From Pseudomonas synxantha (GTDB lineage Bacteria > Pseudomonadota > Gammaproteobacteria > Pseudomonadales > Pseudomonadaceae): a stretch of 64,000 bases of DNA. Below, piece after piece: positions 53,758 to 63,101 of the stretch. Positions within the stretch are counted from its first letter, which is position 1. Each line of letters opens with the position of its first letter. Position numbers and translations under genes: made by a program. The stretch covers positions 2,852,001-2,916,000 of the forward strand of contig NZ_LT629786.1 in NCBI RefSeq assembly GCF_900105675.1, read 5' to 3'. The notes below the pieces were generated by a model. That model searched no databases. It had not been told where the DNA came from and was given only the letters and a program-made list of their open reading frames with translations.

Positions 53758-54519
53758 TCATTTGCCTCCCGTCACATCCAGGAATGTACCTGTCACGAAT
53801 GACGCCTCGGCACTGGCCAACCACAAAATCGCCCGGGCCACCTCCTCCGGCTGGCCGCCACGCCCCATGGGGATCGAGTCCTTGACCCGATCGACACGCC
53901 CCGGCTCACCGCCGCTGGCATGCATGTCGGTATAGATGTGCCCGGGGCGCACACAATTGACGCGGATGCCTTCCCGGGCCACTTCCTTGGCAAACCCGAT
54001 GGTGAAGGTTTCCAGCGCGCCCTTTGACGCCGCGTAGTCAAGGTATTCATTCGGGCTGCCAAGACGCGCCGAGGCCGAGGAGATATTGATCACTACGCCG
54101 CCCGCACCGTTGTGCCGATACGCCATGCGCTTCACCGCCTGCTGGGCGCAGAGCATCGGGCCGATGGAGTTGACCGCGAAAATGCGCTGCATGCGCTCCA
54201 GGCTCAGGCCCTCGAGGCGCGACTGAGTCGCCAGCACGCCAGCATTATTGACCAAGACGTCGATGCGCCCGAACCTGCGGTCGATGGCGGTAAACAAATC
54301 GGCGACCTGATCGGGGTGAGCGCTATCGGCCCGTACGGCCAGGGCCTTGCGGCCCATTGCCTCGATATCCGCAACCACCGCCAGCGCCGCGGACTCGTTG
54401 GCAACGTAGCTGATCGCCACGTCATAGCCTTTTGCGGCGGCCAGTCGGGCCGTCGCGGCACCCACTCCGCGGCTGCCACCGGTGATCAGAATCAGCGGTG
54501 CCTGTGAGACGTCAACCAT
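53758..54519 (-). CDS. Short-chain dehydrogenase/reductase
   Basis: A 253-residue classical SDR: cofactor motif TGGSRGVGAATARLA (residues 14-28), NNAGVL, active-site Ser in VINISSASARLGSPNEYLDYAASKGAL with Y and K, and C-terminal TGTFLDVTGGK. A reductase or dehydrogenase of unknown substrate. AAGGAGGT is a strong ribosome site before 54519. It is convergent with azoR and downstream of the EamA gene. Confidence 0.9.
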   Translation of the reverse strand: MVDVSQAPLILITGGSRGVGAATARLAAAKGYDVAISYVANESAALAVVADIEAMGRKALAVRADSAHPDQVADLFTAIDRRFGRIDVLVNNAGVLATQSRLEGLSLERMQRIFAVNSIGPMLCAQQAVKRMAYRHNGAGGVVINISSASARLGSPNEYLDYAASKGALETFTIGFAKEVAREGIRVNCVRPGHIYTDMHASGGEPGRVDRVKDSIPMGRGGQPEEVARAILWLASAEASFVTGTFLDVTGGK

Positions 54520-54547
54520 TGAAAATACCTCCTTAGAAAATGCTGTT

Positions 54548-55375
54548 TCAGCCGATGATGAAGGTGCCGCCGGCGATCACCACACACGCCAGGATCCTGC
54601 GTGCGGTAAGGGTTTCGCCAAGAAAAAAGTAGCCAATCAACATCGCGAACAACACGCTGGTTTCGCGCAATGCCGATACCGCGCCCAACGGCGCTTCGTT
54701 CATGGCGTAGATCACGATTGCATAGGCCAGCAAAGACACCAGCCCGCCGACCACCGCGGCCAAGGTTCCGGGACGCAGGCGCAATAAACTGCGGGCATCG
54801 CGCAGGCCGATGTACACCGCTGGCATCAGCACGCCCCACAACGCGCACATCCATACGGTGTAGGCCAGCGGTGCGCCGGAGAGCCTGGCGCCAATGCCAT
54901 CGACGACACTGTAGGCGGCGATGAAGCAGCCCGTTCCCAGCGCATAGGGCAGGCTGGGAACCGACAACCGACGCCCGCTGAAGGCCAGGGAAATAATCCC
55001 GCCTGACACCAGCGCAACCCCCAGCAACTCGCCGAGGGCAATGCGCTCCCCGGCGAAGACAGCAGCCCCCAGGGTGATCAGTGCCGGCGATGAGCCACGG
55101 GAAATCGGATAGATCTGCCCCAGGTCGCCCACCCGGTAGCTGCGCACCAGGAACAGGTTATAGCCAACATGCAGCAACGCCGAAAACACCCCATAGCCCC
55201 AGCTCTCAATCGCCGGCGCTACCATGAACGTTGCGGCGATGAGACTGGCGACGGCGATGGCCATGCACATTACTGTCATCGACCACAGCCGATCGGCACC
55301 GCCACGCAGCAGCGCGTTCCAGCTGGCATGCAGGAGCGCGGCGAACAGCACCAGGAAGATGATATGAGTCGGCAT
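54548..55375 (-). CDS. EamA/DMT-family transporter
   Basis: A 275-residue integral membrane protein with about ten hydrophobic segments, and family patterns FAALLHASWNALLRGGADRL and VSALRETSVLFAMLIGYFFLGETL. A drug/metabolite exporter with unknown substrate. ATG 55375 is chosen (MPTHIIFLVLF); the frame opens at 55396. It lies 28 bp upstream of the SDR gene and may be co-transcribed with it. Confidence 0.9.
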   Translation of the reverse strand: MPTHIIFLVLFAALLHASWNALLRGGADRLWSMTVMCMAIAVASLIAATFMVAPAIESWGYGVFSALLHVGYNLFLVRSYRVGDLGQIYPISRGSSPALITLGAAVFAGERIALGELLGVALVSGGIISLAFSGRRLSVPSLPYALGTGCFIAAYSVVDGIGARLSGAPLAYTVWMCALWGVLMPAVYIGLRDARSLLRLRPGTLAAVVGGLVSLLAYAIVIYAMNEAPLGAVSALRETSVLFAMLIGYFFLGETLTARRILACVVIAGGTFIIG

Positions 55376-55443
55376 GCGCCATCTTAGGCAAGCCAAGGCC
55401 CCGGCTTACAGCGAAGTCTCCTCATCACTGCATGAACAGATAC

Positions 55444-56346
55444 TCATACTGCCCGTTGCAGTTTCAGTGACTCTGCGAGCAACCATTGACGAAAGCTGAC
55501 CACATGGGGTTGCGATTCGATGCCCTTGGGGCACACAAAATAGTAGGCAAGCGGTGACGGGAACGGCACATCGAACAGGCGCACCAGGCGGCCGTCGCTG
55601 ATTTCCTGCTCCACATGCCCGCTGCGCACCAACGCGATGCCATGGCCGAGCAAGGCCGCCTCGACGGTCATGTTGGTGTCGCCAAACCTGACGCTTTCCC
55701 GGAGCGGCGAAAAGGCCAGCCCCACGGCTTGAAACCAGACCTCCCATTTCGGCGCCAGCTCGGCGCCATCCCGGGCCAGCAGCGGGAAATCCAATAAATG
55801 GGCAGGGCTGCCTGGAGTGCCGAGGCGTCGCAACAGTTCGGGGCTGGCCACGGGAAACACCTGCTCGCCGAACAGGAATTCCGAATACAGGCCCGGGTAG
55901 TTCCCCTTGCCCAGCCGGACCGCGACATCCGCTTGGGCATCGGAAAAGTGGATGACGTCGTCCGTGGTGTCCAGCGCAACCAGCAGCTCGGGGTGCTGGC
56001 GAGCGAGGTTCGGCAAGCGTGGCAGCAGCCATTTCAAGGCAAAGGAATAGGTGGTGCTGACCTTGAGCCGCACCCTGCCCTTTTGCTCGCGCAGGTCGGC
56101 CAAGGTCGTCTCCAGGCTCATGAAAAATTCGCGCACGATGGGCGCCAGCGTAGCCCCCGCCGGGGTCAGTCGTAACGACTGGCCGCGCTCGAACAATGCC
56201 AAGCCCCACAGCGCCTCCAGATGCTTGAGCTGGTGGCTGACTGCGCTCTGGGTCACATGCAACTCCTGGGCGGCCGCCGTAAAGGTCGGGTGCCGAGTGG
56301 CGGCTTCAAAGGCGCGCAATGTGGCGGTGGGCGGCAGGTCTCTCAT
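55444..56346 (-). CDS. LysR-family regulator (GcvA-like)
   Basis: A 300-residue regulator opening MRDLPPTATLRAFEAATRHP with HTH (FTAAAQELHVTQSAVSHQLKHLE), then VRLKVSTTYSFALKWLLPRLP and a substrate-binding domain. This N-terminus is typical of GcvA/AmpR-like LysR proteins. ATG 56346 is preferred to 56400. Its target may be the EamA-SDR pair downstream or the efflux operon upstream; sequence does not decide. Confidence 0.88.
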   Translation of the reverse strand: MRDLPPTATLRAFEAATRHPTFTAAAQELHVTQSAVSHQLKHLEALWGLALFERGQSLRLTPAGATLAPIVREFFMSLETTLADLREQKGRVRLKVSTTYSFALKWLLPRLPNLARQHPELLVALDTTDDVIHFSDAQADVAVRLGKGNYPGLYSEFLFGEQVFPVASPELLRRLGTPGSPAHLLDFPLLARDGAELAPKWEVWFQAVGLAFSPLRESVRFGDTNMTVEAALLGHGIALVRSGHVEQEISDGRLVRLFDVPFPSPLAYYFVCPKGIESQPHVVSFRQWLLAESLKLQRAV

Positions 56347-56407
56347 AGGTGGGGTATCCGGCGAGTGGGCAGTAAGCGCTGAGCATGAGCGTTGACTCAT
56401 GTTAGCG

Positions 56408-58363
56408 CTAATCCATGAGGTTCGCGTACTGCTCCAGCAGCCACGCCAAGTCCTGATAAGCGCTCGCCAGATGAGGCGCGCCGAGCCTGCTCAACGACCG
56501 GGATGTGCGCCGCGCCTGTGCGGCGCCGATTGCGGGATGATGGGCATATCGTGCAACCCGCCGCGCACCGCTTTGCACACATCGGGCAACGGGAGATGCC
56601 GGATCGATACCGCTGGCTTTGCGCTGCAGCCGATTCAACTGCTTGCTCAGTTGCAGCGACAAGTAGCCCGCCTGGTATTCGTGCGGGTGATCCGCGCCAA
56701 GCAAACTCTTCAACGTAACTAACCGATGTTGTTGCTTCGCTTGCCATTGAGCATGGTCGATTGTACTTGCCTGACGTAGCAGCAGGCGTGTGTGCTGGTG
56801 GAGCGCACGTTTCAATGCGCGTACCTGCCTGGCTGGATCTTTGGGCAGGATCTGGAACGCCAAGAGGCACACAAGCATCGCCACGATCCAGGCCAGCGCC
56901 TGGTTGGCGAAGCCGACGAAATCGTAGGTGGCGGTCATGCCGGTGCTTACCAAAGTGTTGAAGCCAATCAGGTAGGCAACCCCTTGCAGGGCATGGCGCG
57001 GCTGGCACGTCGCATGGATGCCGAACGACCAGAACCCTGCCATGACCAGCAGCAACAGAGGGAAGCCATTGATCTGCGGCATCAGCAGGAATTTGCACAG
57101 CGCTGCCGCCACAATCGCGTAGAGCGTGCCGCGGATAAAGCCGTTGATGCCTTGGGTCGGCGCGGCAGCCGTCGCCACCAGTGTGCAGCATGGCCCCAGC
57201 ACCGCCAGTAATGTGGGCCCCTGATCCCAACCGCTGAAATACCAGATCGCACCCGCACTCAGTGTGGCGAGCAGTGCCCGGATGCCGTTTCGCGCTGCAT
57301 CCGCGTAATGGCGGTGATACCCCACGGCGCGTATCGGCCCGCGGCGGGCATGATCGAGGCTGGAGAAGTTCAGCAAGGCCGCGCCCAGGTCCGTCAGTGG
57401 GTCGTCCAAGCGTTCGTTGCGCAACAGCACCTGTGGGCTTGAGTCGGCACGATCATCCGCACAGCGACGCAATTGCTCCAGCGTATCGGCCGCGGTGCGA
57501 AAGTCGCAGCGGGCATCCGCCAGGCATGCACTCAGTTGCTGCAACCCTGTGCTTATCCGGGCGCACAACGCCGGGTCGATTCCGTGGTATGGGTGCTCCG
57601 GGTGCGCATCGAGCACCGCCGATTGCAGATGTGCCAGGCCGGCCTGAATCGCCAGCTGCCGCGAGCGGATCAGCGCCGACTCGCCACGGCCGAGCCCCAG
57701 CTGGTCGTCCACCTTGCTGATATCGATCGCGAGCTGGTGCCGTTGCCTCGCCAGCTGCGCAGGCTCTTCGCCCACAAGGCTTGCCGCGAGCAGCCGGGCA
57801 CTGCGCGCGCAGGCGTCGAGGAGCGAGCTTCGAACTTTATGCTCCATGGTCTTGGCGCTGAACAGCGTCGCTACCAGGCTCAAGCTGAGCACGCCGAGTG
57901 CTACCGCCGTGCCACGGGTGATGATGTGGTCGAAGCCCTGTTCCGGGGCGACGATGGCAGGGCCCAGCGCCAAACACACCGTATAGCCCGCCACCACTGC
58001 CGCGGTGGCCTGGTAATGACGCAAGACCGTCATTGCACCGACGCACAGACCCAGCCATATACCGACGCCCAGTATGAACAACAGCATCTGTTGCGCGAAC
58101 AGCCCCATCAGCACAAAGGCTGCGACCATGCCGACCAGCGTGCCCAGCATCCGGTACACACCCTTGCCTCGCACTGCCCCCTGGATAGGCTGCACCAGCA
58201 GCAACACGGTGGAAGCACCCGAGAACGGCGAATCCAGATGCAGTTGCAAGCCAAGCCACAGTGCCAGGCCGGCCGCCAATAGACTGCGCAGTACGTAGGC
58301 AAGCGTGGCGGACGTCCAGGGCCGAGGGATCGCCGCGAAAAAGCGTGTCGCCAGGCCAGTCAT
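56408..58363 (-). CDS. FUSC-family aromatic acid/multidrug exporter, inner-membrane subunit
   Basis: A 651-residue FUSC/AaeB-like protein with two blocks of membrane helices (for example YVLRSLLAAGLALWLGLQL and LRHYQATAAVVAGYTVCLALG; later IRALLATLSAGAIWYFSGW and VLGPCCTLVATAA) and a soluble part in between and at the end. With the HlyD subunit it would export aromatic carboxylic acids or similar compounds across the envelope. ATG 58363 overlaps the HlyD gene stop (TGATG). Confidence 0.9.
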   Translation of the reverse strand: MTGLATRFFAAIPRPWTSATLAYVLRSLLAAGLALWLGLQLHLDSPFSGASTVLLLVQPIQGAVRGKGVYRMLGTLVGMVAAFVLMGLFAQQMLLFILGVGIWLGLCVGAMTVLRHYQATAAVVAGYTVCLALGPAIVAPEQGFDHIITRGTAVALGVLSLSLVATLFSAKTMEHKVRSSLLDACARSARLLAASLVGEEPAQLARQRHQLAIDISKVDDQLGLGRGESALIRSRQLAIQAGLAHLQSAVLDAHPEHPYHGIDPALCARISTGLQQLSACLADARCDFRTAADTLEQLRRCADDRADSSPQVLLRNERLDDPLTDLGAALLNFSSLDHARRGPIRAVGYHRHYADAARNGIRALLATLSAGAIWYFSGWDQGPTLLAVLGPCCTLVATAAAPTQGINGFIRGTLYAIVAAALCKFLLMPQINGFPLLLLVMAGFWSFGIHATCQPRHALQGVAYLIGFNTLVSTGMTATYDFVGFANQALAWIVAMLVCLLAFQILPKDPARQVRALKRALHQHTRLLLRQASTIDHAQWQAKQQHRLVTLKSLLGADHPHEYQAGYLSLQLSKQLNRLQRKASGIDPASPVARCVQSGARRVARYAHHPAIGAAQARRTSRSLSRLGAPHLASAYQDLAWLLEQYANLMD

Positions 58364-59271
58364 CACATGAACGCCTGCAGCCATTGGATGAGTCGCCAGC
58401 GCGGTGCGGCGCCCGGCTGCGTCACTTCGACACTGGCGGTCATGCCCGCCGCCAACTCTACCCCGTCCGGCACCTTGTCCAACTCGATACGCACGGGCAC
58501 ACGCTGCGCCAACCGAATCCAGCTGAAGGTCGGGCTCACCTGGGGCAAGCCGCTGTCGTTGCGCAACTCATTGGTGTCGGCAATGCCCCTGCCCAGGCTT
58601 GCCACGTGGCCTTGCAGCAACGGGTCAAAGCCCATCAGCTTGATCGACACCGCTGCGCCGATGCGTACACCCGGCAACTTGGTCTCTTCAAAATAGCCCG
58701 TGATCCAGAAACTATGACTGTCGACCACAAACAGGTTAGTGACGCCCGCCTGCGCGTAGTCACCGGGCTGCAGGCGCAATTGCGTGACATAGCCATCCAC
58801 CGGCGCACGAATGGTGGTGCGGTCCAGGTCGAGCTGGGCCTGGGCCAACTGGCTGCGTGCCGCGTCCAGGCGCGCCTGGGCCACGGCCAAGTCACGCGCG
58901 GCATTGTCGATCTCTTCACGGGCGATGGCGCCGCCCAGCTGTGCGCGCCGCTTGAATTGCGCACTGCGCTGCTCGAACACACTGCGCGCTTCTGCGAACT
59001 CTGCGGTGCGCTGCTGCTGGGTCAATCGATAAGCACGCGCATCGATGCGATAGAGCGGGTCGCCCTTTGCCACCCATTGGTTGTCACTGGCCCACAACTG
59101 ATCGATTTGGCCGGACACCTCGGGGGCAATGCGGATCACCTGGGCACTCACCCGCCCGTCCCGCGTCCAGGGCGCCAGCACGTAGGCCCGCCAGAGTTGC
59201 AGGCAAAACACCAGGGCCAACACGCCCAGCCCCAGGGTGGCGGCAGTTTTAAGGAGTTTGACGATAGACAT
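58363..59271 (-). CDS. HlyD-family membrane fusion protein (AaeA/EmrA-like)
   Basis: A 302-residue periplasmic adaptor: N-terminal anchor (AATLGLGVLALVFCLQLW), barrel-sandwich motif (VSAQVIRIAPEVSGQIDQLW; RTTIRAPVDGYVTQLRLQPG) and a coiled-coil hairpin in between (QQRTAEFAEARSVFEQRSAQ). It is the partner of the FUSC protein. The DUF1656 gene lies 12 bp upstream. Confidence 0.92.
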   Translation of the reverse strand: MSIVKLLKTAATLGLGVLALVFCLQLWRAYVLAPWTRDGRVSAQVIRIAPEVSGQIDQLWASDNQWVAKGDPLYRIDARAYRLTQQQRTAEFAEARSVFEQRSAQFKRRAQLGGAIAREEIDNAARDLAVAQARLDAARSQLAQAQLDLDRTTIRAPVDGYVTQLRLQPGDYAQAGVTNLFVVDSHSFWITGYFEETKLPGVRIGAAVSIKLMGFDPLLQGHVASLGRGIADTNELRNDSGLPQVSPTFSWIRLAQRVPVRIELDKVPDGVELAAGMTASVEVTQPGAAPRWRLIQWLQAFM

Positions 59272-59283
59272 GCGCGGCCTCGC

Positions 59284-59472
59284 TCAGCAATGGACGACCA
59301 TCGTCGACACGACGATGAGCGAGACGAAAAAACGCGCCAGCGCCGGGTGCCACACCCGGTCCAACCAGCGGCGGGTCAGGCGCTCGATCAGCTGGTAGGC
59401 CAGGACGGACGCACCCAGGTAAATCAACAAGGGCGGAAAGTAGAGGTTGGCAATCGAGATTTCGCTGAGCAT
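59284..59472 (-). CDS. DUF1656 small membrane protein (AaeX-like)
   Basis: A 62-residue protein with two membrane segments (LYFPPLLIYLGASVLAYQLI; LARFFVSLIVVSTMVV), typical of DUF1656 genes that head FUSC efflux operons. ATG 59472 is used; a GTG at 59481 is also in frame. It is the first gene of the efflux operon. Confidence 0.86.
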   Translation of the reverse strand: MLSEISIANLYFPPLLIYLGASVLAYQLIERLTRRWLDRVWHPALARFFVSLIVVSTMVVHC

Positions 59473-59547
59473 GGCAAGCACCGGGATTCGGAAGGTCTGG
59501 CATTCGCCCGCCCACTGAAGGCGGGGCTTGCAGGTAATGCTAGGGAA

Positions 59548-59576
59548 TTACTGCTGCTGCCGATATTGAGTATACT
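59548..59576 (+). promoter_or_regulatory. Candidate promoter of the AraC gene in the divergent region
   Basis: TTACTG (59548-59553) and TATACT (59571-59576) are 17 bp apart, a fair sigma70 match, 44 bp before the AraC gene start. The AT-rich segment GTATACTGCCAAAATATAAT around it may also serve the opposite efflux operon. Confidence 0.45.
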
Positions 59577-59619
59577 GCCAAAATATAATCAAATTCGGAC
59601 AAACCCTGGATGACCTTGC

Positions 59620-60405
59620 ATGGCCGAAATCCACGTCGATCAGTTTGAGTACGACACCCTTTCCCAGCCCGCCGTAGCGCTGATGCTGGAAACCCAACGC
59701 AACGACAGCGAATCCGCCGTACACAAGCACCGCAAGGGGCAACTGGTGGTGGCGTATTGCGGTGGCATTGTGTGTACGGTCGAAGATGGCGTATGGATGG
59801 TGCCGTCAGGGTTCGGCGTGTGGATTCCGGGGGGCGTCGCCCACAGCAACCGCGTGACGGCCAACGGGCAGGTGTGTTTTCTGTTCGTGGAGCCCGGCGC
59901 CGCGTCGCTGCCGGATCGCTGCTGTACCTTGGCGCTGTCGCCATTGATCCTGGAACTGATCCTGCACCTGAGCGGCCAGGCCCAGGATTACCCGGCCAAT
60001 TCGCGCAGTGCGCGGTTGGCCCACGTACTGCTCGAAGAACTTGAACTGGCCCCCACCGAACAGCTTTACCTGCCTTTACCCGCCTCAAACCCACTGCGCA
60101 CCATCGCCCGGGCACTGGCGCAAGATCCCGCCAACCGCGCCACCATGGCGAGTTGGGCACGCAACGTCGCCATGAGCGAACGCTCGCTTGCCCGCCTGGT
60201 AAAAGCCGAAACCGGCCTGACCTTCGGACAATGGCGCAAGCAATGGCAGATCATCGTCGCCCTGCAAAGTCTGGCCGAAGGGCAATCGGTGCAGAGAACC
60301 GCTGAAGCCCTCGGCTATGAGTCTGTCAGCTCGTTCATCACGATGTTTCGTAAAACCCTGGGCACCTCACCGGCCCGTTACCTGCGCAATACCACATTGC
60401 GGTAA
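59620..60405 (+). CDS. AraC-family regulator divergent from efflux operon
   Basis: A 261-residue protein with an N-terminal cupin sensor domain (VHKHRKGQLVVAYCGGIVCT; VPSGFGVWIPGGVAHSNRVT) and a C-terminal AraC domain (SWARNVAMSERSLARLVKAE; RTAEALGYESVSSFITMFRK). It is divergent from DUF1656-HlyD-FUSC and is its likely regulator. Confidence 0.92.
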   Translation: MAEIHVDQFEYDTLSQPAVALMLETQRNDSESAVHKHRKGQLVVAYCGGIVCTVEDGVWMVPSGFGVWIPGGVAHSNRVTANGQVCFLFVEPGAASLPDRCCTLALSPLILELILHLSGQAQDYPANSRSARLAHVLLEELELAPTEQLYLPLPASNPLRTIARALAQDPANRATMASWARNVAMSERSLARLVKAETGLTFGQWRKQWQIIVALQSLAEGQSVQRTAEALGYESVSSFITMFRKTLGTSPARYLRNTTLR

Positions 60406-60541
60406 TGAACCGGTAACGCGCTTAAAGTGCGTAAGAAGCCGCCGCCGCAGTGGATGTGTAGTTTTTTTTGGGGGTATCAAGCTCGAACAGAAAAGCGCAC
60501 GTTCATGTGGTCTCGTCCTTTATCACCTCAGCATTCCAGCT

Positions 60542-60739
60542 CTACGTGATCTCATCTGACAATCCAAACAGAAGCAGGCTACGTAACAGCGCAGCCTTTA
60601 CGCGCGGTTCCTCCTTCACATCTTTGGCAAGATAAGCCCCCGCCTCATTGAGCAAGTCATGGCGTGACCACTGCTCCTGGAAACGCTCTAGTAAGACCGC
60701 GTCGGCTCCGCCCTCCTCTCGACTAGCGGTTACTTCCAT
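60542..60739 (-). CDS. Uncertain small ORF, possible antisense to nothing known
   Basis: The last part of a longer frame reads MEVTASREEGGADAVLLERF, then AYLAKDVKEEPRVKAALLRS and LLLFGLSDEIT, helical and of natural-looking composition. I see no ribosome site before 60739. The frame beyond that runs over the leader of the opposite gene, so the true start is unclear. Low confidence. Confidence 0.35.
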   Translation of the reverse strand: MEVTASREEGGADAVLLERFQEQWSRHDLLNEAGAYLAKDVKEEPRVKAALLRSLLLFGLSDEIT

Positions 60740-60761
60740 CACTTTTTTGGAGGTTTGAACC

Positions 60762-60956
60762 ATGAAAGACGAATACGACTTCAGCAGCGGCAAGCGCGGC
60801 GCCATCGCCAGCAGCAAAGGCAAGACTCGCATCACCAGCATCAACCTTTTTGAGGTTGAAGCGCTGGAGCAACAATTGATCGCTGTCGCTGGCGAATTGA
60901 ATCGAGTGCTGCGAACACCAAAACCAACTAAAGCTAAAGATGAAACCACCCAATGA
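60762..60956 (+). CDS. Small protein with BrnA-antitoxin-like N-terminus
   Basis: A 64-residue protein starting MKDEYDFSSGKRGAIASSKG followed by KTRIT, very like the first ~25 residues of BrnA-type antitoxins. The rest (LFEVEALEQQLIAVAGELNR) is unlike the ribbon-helix-helix end of that family. Strong ribosome site GGAGGT. There is no BrnT-like toxin gene beside it. It may be an orphan or rearranged antitoxin fragment. Confidence 0.5.
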   Translation: MKDEYDFSSGKRGAIASSKGKTRITSINLFEVEALEQQLIAVAGELNRVLRTPKPTKAKDETTQ

Positions 60957-61054
60957 GTACTGACCCGATGGCGGTGCGTCAGCCCCAAATGTATTGACTG
61001 ACACGTCCTCATCGGGGCATGGGTACCTACACAACTGTGTAGCAGCCGACGGTA

Positions 61055-61435
61055 ACCACGATGCGCAGCGAGCCGCTCTTGATCTTGATCTGCTTTTGTT
61101 CTCAGGCGCCCCGTCAAACCACGCTGGCCGGAATTCGACAGGGATTTGGGGGGTAAACCGGCAGGGATGCCGGTTTAGCCGCCCCGCGCCATGGATGGCG
61201 CGGGGCGGCGGCCCCCCAAATCTCTGTCGGATTACGGGCACACCGAGCCTGAGCGAGGTGCCGAGTGGTGGGGCGAGGACCTTTTGCTTGCTTACTTTTG
61301 GGTCCTTCCAAAAGTGAGCCGCTGTAAGAGCGGAACCCTAAGTGGCCGTTACCTAAATAATGGATATGTACTCGGTTTGATCCAAGATCCCGGTCGACTC
61401 TCAGGCCGCCATCGGGAGCAAGCCCCCTCCCACAT
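61055..61435. repeat. Structured ~400-bp intergenic repeat, copy 2 (intact)
   Basis: Uninterrupted copy of the repeat split by the IS at 36927. Nested stems: CGACAGGGATTTGGGGGG with CCCCCCAAATCTCTGTCGG (one mismatch), TAAACCGGCA/TGCCGGTTTA, and GCGCCATGGATGGCGC. The end is a half REP (GGGAGCAAGCCCCCTCCCAC, 61413-61432). It lies in the gap between the small gene at 60956 and cheB; no protein is supported here. Confidence 0.9.
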
Positions 61436-61527
61436 TTTTTACCGCGTGCAGTCAATCAGACCGCCACGAAATCGAGCTGCCTCGGGTCAGGGCGCCGCCA
61501 AAGTTGTGAGTCGCCTGGCACTCAAGT

Positions 61528-62583
61528 TCACCGATGCAAAATCGCCCGATGAATATCTTCCAGCGCCATGACGCGCTGGGCGGCGTTGAGCTTGATCGCT
61601 TCCTTGGGCATGCCAAACACCACGCAACTGGCCTCGTCCTGGGCCACCGTGGCGGCGCCGGCGTCGAACATTTCCTTGAGCCCGCGCGCGCCGTCGTCGC
61701 CCATGCCGGTCATGATGATGCCCAGAGCGTTGCAACCGGCACTGCGGGCAACGGAACGAAACAGCACGTCAACCGAGGGCCGATGCCGGCTCACCGGTGG
61801 GCCGTCAACGATCTCCACCTGATATTGGGCACCGTTGCGCTTGAGCACCATGTGTCGGCCGCCGGGGGCGATCAATGCGCAACCGGGGATGACCCGGTCG
61901 CCATTTTTCGCCTCCCTGACCTCGATTTCACACAGTCGATTGAGTCGCTCGGCAAACGCCGCGGTGAAGTGTTCAGGCATGTGCTGCACGATCACGATGC
62001 CCGGGCACACCCTGGGCAACGCGGTCAGTATCAACTCCAGGGCTTGAGTACCGCCTGTGGAAGTGCCAATGGCGACAATATTGTCGGTGGTACGCACCAT
62101 CGCCTGGGTACCCCCGGGAACAATGACGTCGGCATTTACCCTAGCGGGAGCACGTTCACCGCACGCCACCATTCGTTTCATGTTGGCCTTGGCCGCAGCC
62201 TTGACGGCCCCCGCCAACTCATCGGCGCTGTCGGTCAGGAACTGGCGCAAATTCAACTGCGGCTTGGTGACGATACTGACAGCCCCTGCCGCCAAGGCTT
62301 GCATGGTGGTGGCCGCGCCCTTCTCGGTCAAGGTCGAGCAGATGACCACCGGCGTGGGGTGTTCGGCCATGAGTTTCTTGAGGAACGTAATGCCGTCCAT
62401 GCGCGGCATTTCGACGTCCAGCACGATCACATCCGGCCATTGCTTGTTCATTTTATCCATGGCGAATACCGGGTCTGCCGCCGCGCCTATCACTTCAATG
62501 GCGGGGTCTCGTCCCAGGGTCGCCGTCAATACCTGGCGGACCACGGCAGAGTCGTCAATGATCAGTACTTTGATAGGACTCAT
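61528..62583 (-). CDS. cheB: Chemotaxis protein-glutamate methylesterase CheB
   Basis: A 351-residue response-regulator/methylesterase. The receiver domain has [11 protein letters not shown], the phospho-acceptor Asp in [16 protein letters not shown] and a switch Lys in SIVTKPQ. The catalytic domain has [16 protein letters not shown] (Ser), [16 protein letters not shown] (His) and [17 protein letters not shown] (Asp). It demethylates or deamidates receptors. The ATG at 62583 overlaps the cheD stop (ATGA); the frame track upstream of this is not part of the gene. Confidence 0.95.
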   Translation of the reverse strand: MSPIKVLIIDDSAVVRQVLTATLGRDPAIEVIGAAADPVFAMDKMNKQWPDVIVLDVEMPRMDGITFLKKLMAEHPTPVVICSTLTEKGAATTMQALAAGAVSIVTKPQLNLRQFLTDSADELAGAVKAAAKANMKRMVACGERAPARVNADVIVPGGTQAMVRTTDNIVAIGTSTGGTQALELILTALPRVCPGIVIVQHMPEHFTAAFAERLNRLCEIEVREAKNGDRVIPGCALIAPGGRHMVLKRNGAQYQVEIVDGPPVSRHRPSVDVLFRSVARSAGCNALGIIMTGMGDDGARGLKEMFDAGAATVAQDEASCVVFGMPKEAIKLNAAQRVMALEDIHRAILHR

Positions 62584-63101
62584 AGCGCACGCTCTCGTTG
62601 AGGGCTGCTGAGGGGGCGCTGCAGCGCCAGGTAGTTGAGTTGAATATTGCCATTGGCCAGATCGAATACCACGGTGCGATACCCCACGCCTTCCACGTGC
62701 CAATTCAGACACCGCAGGTGATGCATATCGAGCAGGCGCCTGGCTTGCTCGACATTGCGTTGCCCGACGTAGTGGTTGTCCGGGCGCACCAGCCCGGGAA
62801 ACATATTCCCGCCGCCATACACATTGATCCTGAACTCCGTCGGCGGCACCTTGCTCGCGCGCATGGCATTGAGCAGCAGTTGCAGCGCTTGATTGCCATA
62901 TCGACCGTCCAGAGGCTCGGCGCCCGTCGCAGCACGCTGGGGCAGCAGGTAATGACACATGCCGCCCAGCAAGCGCTGCGGATGCCAGAACACCAGGGCC
63001 ACGCAGGAGCCCAGCACGGTGCGCAGCCGAATCGCGCCGGTACCGAAAAACCACTCGCCAGGATTCAGGAACACCTCGCGCGAAGGTTGAGTGTCAGGCA
63101 T
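62580..63101 (-). CDS. cheD: Chemoreceptor glutamine deamidase CheD
   Basis: A 173-residue CheD protein with the catalytic cysteine in [13 protein letters not shown] and histidine in GGMCHYLLP, plus ALQLLLNAM and [15 protein letters not shown]. It deamidates receptor glutamines. It is coupled to cheB by ATGA and overlaps cheR by 8 bp. Confidence 0.94.
   Translation of the reverse strand: MPDTQPSREVFLNPGEWFFGTGAIRLRTVLGSCVALVFWHPQRLLGGMCHYLLPQRAATGAEPLDGRYGNQALQLLLNAMRASKVPPTEFRINVYGGGNMFPGLVRPDNHYVGQRNVEQARRLLDMHHLRCLNWHVEGVGYRTVVFDLANGNIQLNYLALQRPLSSPQRERAL

Noticed and set aside
55169..55387. Plus-strand small frame opposite the EamA gene start
   Set aside because: Antisense shadow; no ribosome site or family.
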